From NCBI GenBank assembly GCA_030145435.1, contig JAQYVQ010000031.1, positions 1-6,977 on the forward strand: a stretch of DNA of 6,977 bases. Reading direction: 5' to 3'. Position numbers and translations under genes: made by a program. Origin of the DNA: Syntrophobacteria bacterium. GTDB taxonomy: Bacteria; Desulfobacterota; DSWW01. Under the pieces are notes generated by a model. The model was not told the origin of the DNA. It made no database searches and worked only from the letters and a program-made list of their open reading frames with translations. Each line of letters opens with the position of its first letter. The first letter of the stretch is position 1. Positions 5,635 to 6,977 of this stretch are shown in pieces.

Positions 5635-6950
5635 ATCACGTATTCCTTGTCCAGGGGTTTTGCCTCGCTGAGCCCGACCTGGGTCAGAAGAGGCGGGGGC
5701 GCCTTCCGAGGCGCTTCTTTCTTGTAAAGATACTGTGTGCACGGCTTGGAGGGGTCGGACATGGCGTCGCCGTTTATGACGAAGGACCAGGGTCTTCCCT
5801 GGAACTGATCCCGATTCGTTGCAGCGCAGTGGATGCAGTAGATCGGGAACGGGGCCCTTCCAAAGGTGATGTCGTTCGGTTCCTGGATCTCGCAGAGCAT
5901 GCCTTTCCCGTACCGGAAGACCCCGGGTATCAAAACTTCCCCGCGATACAGGCGGCCTCCGCTGCCGCATGGGTCGAGATGGAAGACAAAGCGGTCTTCC
6001 TCTTCGCTGACCCTGAAGGTCGCCTGGTGGTAGTACCACATCCGAACCAGGTTCCGGAAGAGGCTCTTGGTGTCCATCATGCTGTACATGCGATAGGTGG
6101 ATTCGAACATGTTGACATAGGTTTCCCAGACGAGTTCGGAGAGGTAGTCGGTCCCTTGTTCCTCGTAGATTGCGGAGAACAGGGCCGTTACCCAGAGGTT
6201 GAGCAGGTCGTGCAGGGGCCGCCACTCTGTGTGCTGGTCTCGTAGAAGGTCCTGAATGTCGTGACGGTTGTTCTCGAGTCGCTGCAGGGCTTTTGTGCAG
6301 CGTGGGGTGAGGAGATGGGCCGTCTCCTCTGCATTGAAGAGCCACTTTCCCCTGGTATCGTGCTTGGAAAAGCGGACGTGGCAGAAACCTGTTCGCTTCG
6401 GGTCCGGCACGGCGCTCCAAAAGTTATTGCCCGAACCTTCGTTCACGGCAGCCTGAAGATGTTGACAGATACGGCAGAAGAGCGGCTTACCGTCCCGTAG
6501 CCGTGGATACTCCCGGGGCGAGATCTCGTAGAGCCCTCCCAACACCAGCCTTCCCCCGGAACCGCACGGGGCAAGCGAGAAGGCGATTTCGTTGCTCGTC
6601 TCTCCAAGAGGGTCGATCCTGCCCAGTTGATGACACCAGAGGGTCATGATGTCGGCGATCGTCTCCTTCTCGTTCCCCTTCCTCAGACCCTCTGCATAGG
6701 GGGCCATCAGGAATTGGGCGATCTTGCCGGACGTGGTTTCGAAGTAGGCCTCCCCGAAGTCCCTCAGGATCTTGCCCGCCATCTTTGTGACCCAGTCCAG
6801 GTACCCGAAGTAGAGTTCGATGTGCCCCACCGACATCCGCCCCAACAGGAAACGCACCTGATCCAGATTGCCTCGCTCGAGTTCCTCGAGAGCCATCTCG
6901 GAGAGCGAGCGGGTGTCGGACGCCAGTTGTTCCCGAGTATAGAGCATCAT
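5631..6950 (-). CDS. Duplicated cysteine-rich (CGSGGR) protein of unknown function
   Basis: A 439-aa soluble protein with no signal peptide, built from two related modules offset by about 200 residues. Matching landmarks: WVT (53-55 and 253-255) in a helical stretch ending in an aromatic-rich segment; LWCHQ (104-108) against MWYYHQ (304-309); APCGSGGRL (127-135) against DPCGSGGRL (326-334); CRIC (159-162) against CIHC (372-375); and a later Cys (C190 against C404). Each module thus carries CGSGGR, then C-x2-C, then a Cys about 28 residues on, which suggests one metal or cluster site per module. A Pro/Lys-rich tail (412-439) follows. I do not recognise a named family. It is the first gene of the visible operon and overlaps the next by 4 bp. 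The ATG at 6950 has a weak AGGG site about 7 nt upstream; the adjacent ATG at 6947 is an alternative. Confidence 0.88.
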   Translation of the reverse strand: MMLYTREQLASDTRSLSEMALEELERGNLDQVRFLLGRMSVGHIELYFGYLDWVTKMAGKILRDFGEAYFETTSGKIAQFLMAPYAEGLRKGNEKETIADIMTLWCHQLGRIDPLGETSNEIAFSLAPCGSGGRLVLGGLYEISPREYPRLRDGKPLFCRICQHLQAAVNEGSGNNFWSAVPDPKRTGFCHVRFSKHDTRGKWLFNAEETAHLLTPRCTKALQRLENNRHDIQDLLRDQHTEWRPLHDLLNLWVTALFSAIYEEQGTDYLSELVWETYVNMFESTYRMYSMMDTKSLFRNLVRMWYYHQATFRVSEEEDRFVFHLDPCGSGGRLYRGEVLIPGVFRYGKGMLCEIQEPNDITFGRAPFPIYCIHCAATNRDQFQGRPWSFVINGDAMSDPSKPCTQYLYKKEAPRKAPPPLLTQVGLSEAKPLDKEYVI

Positions 6951-6977
6951 GGGCTAACCCTTTCGTAAGGGGGAGAG
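6951..6977 (-). promoter_or_regulatory. Leader of the first visible operon gene
   Basis: These 27 bases hold the presumed ribosome site (AAAGGG, 6963-6958) for the 439-aa gene. A short inverted repeat, CCCTT/AAGGG around a 4-nt loop (6958-6971), overlaps it and could partly mask the site. No -35/-10 promoter can be judged because the window ends here; the operon may begin further upstream. Confidence 0.35.

Noticed and set aside
5635..6420. Long open frame upstream of and in frame with the 90-aa membrane protein
   Set aside because: It overlaps the 439-aa gene on the same strand in another frame. Its translation is low-complexity, Arg/Pro-rich, and lacks domains, whereas the 439-aa frame has a clear internal repeat. 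The ATG at 5634 is the natural start.
1..6977. CRISPR array, tRNA/rRNA, insertion sequence or phage genes
   Set aside because: No spaced repeats, no tRNA-like cloverleaf or rRNA signature, and no transposase or integrase frame was found on reading both strands.

Overview
The window is GC-rich, tightly packed bacterial DNA. Family content (a molybdopterin oxidoreductase, a QueG-like double [4Fe-4S] protein, a DUF364 protein) points to a strict or facultative anaerobe. Desulfobacterota-like sulfate-reducing or syntrophic lineages are my best guess, but that is inference from family content, and no taxonomic marker gene is present.

Layout. Positions 1-728 (+ strand) hold the 3' part of a DUF364/PF04016-type putative metal-chelation protein that enters from the left edge. 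A 72-bp convergent spacer (729-800) separates it from a run of seven genes, all on the - strand, that fills 801-6950. In transcription order these are: a 439-aa protein made of two ~200-residue repeats, each with a CGSGGR motif and further cysteines; a 90-aa two-helix membrane protein coupled by an ATGA overlap; a 69-aa five-cysteine zinc-ribbon-like protein; a 260-aa polytopic membrane protein resembling the CruF/DUF422 carotenoid-synthesis family; an 86-aa two-helix membrane protein; a 321-aa QueG-like iron-sulfur protein; and a 745-aa Mo/W-bis-MGD oxidoreductase. Every junction is under 45 bp and most starts have a clear Shine-Dalgarno sequence, so this looks like a single operon. The promoter lies at or beyond the right edge.

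How the genes may work together. The oxidoreductase has an N-terminal [4Fe-4S] motif and no twin-arginine signal, so it is expected in the cytoplasm. It lacks the usual Cys/Sec metal ligand: by my hand alignment the position reads Q-E-H. No PsrB/NrfD-type electron-transfer subunits are seen. The translationally linked QueG-like protein could donate or accept electrons, and the three membrane proteins could form a membrane platform or act on a lipid or isoprenoid substrate. I do not recognise this gene combination as a described system, and its reaction cannot be read from the sequence. The strongest leads are the operon composition, the missing Mo-ligand Cys/Sec, the duplicated CGSGGR protein, and a 7-bp tandem repeat whose loss would fuse the last two genes in frame.
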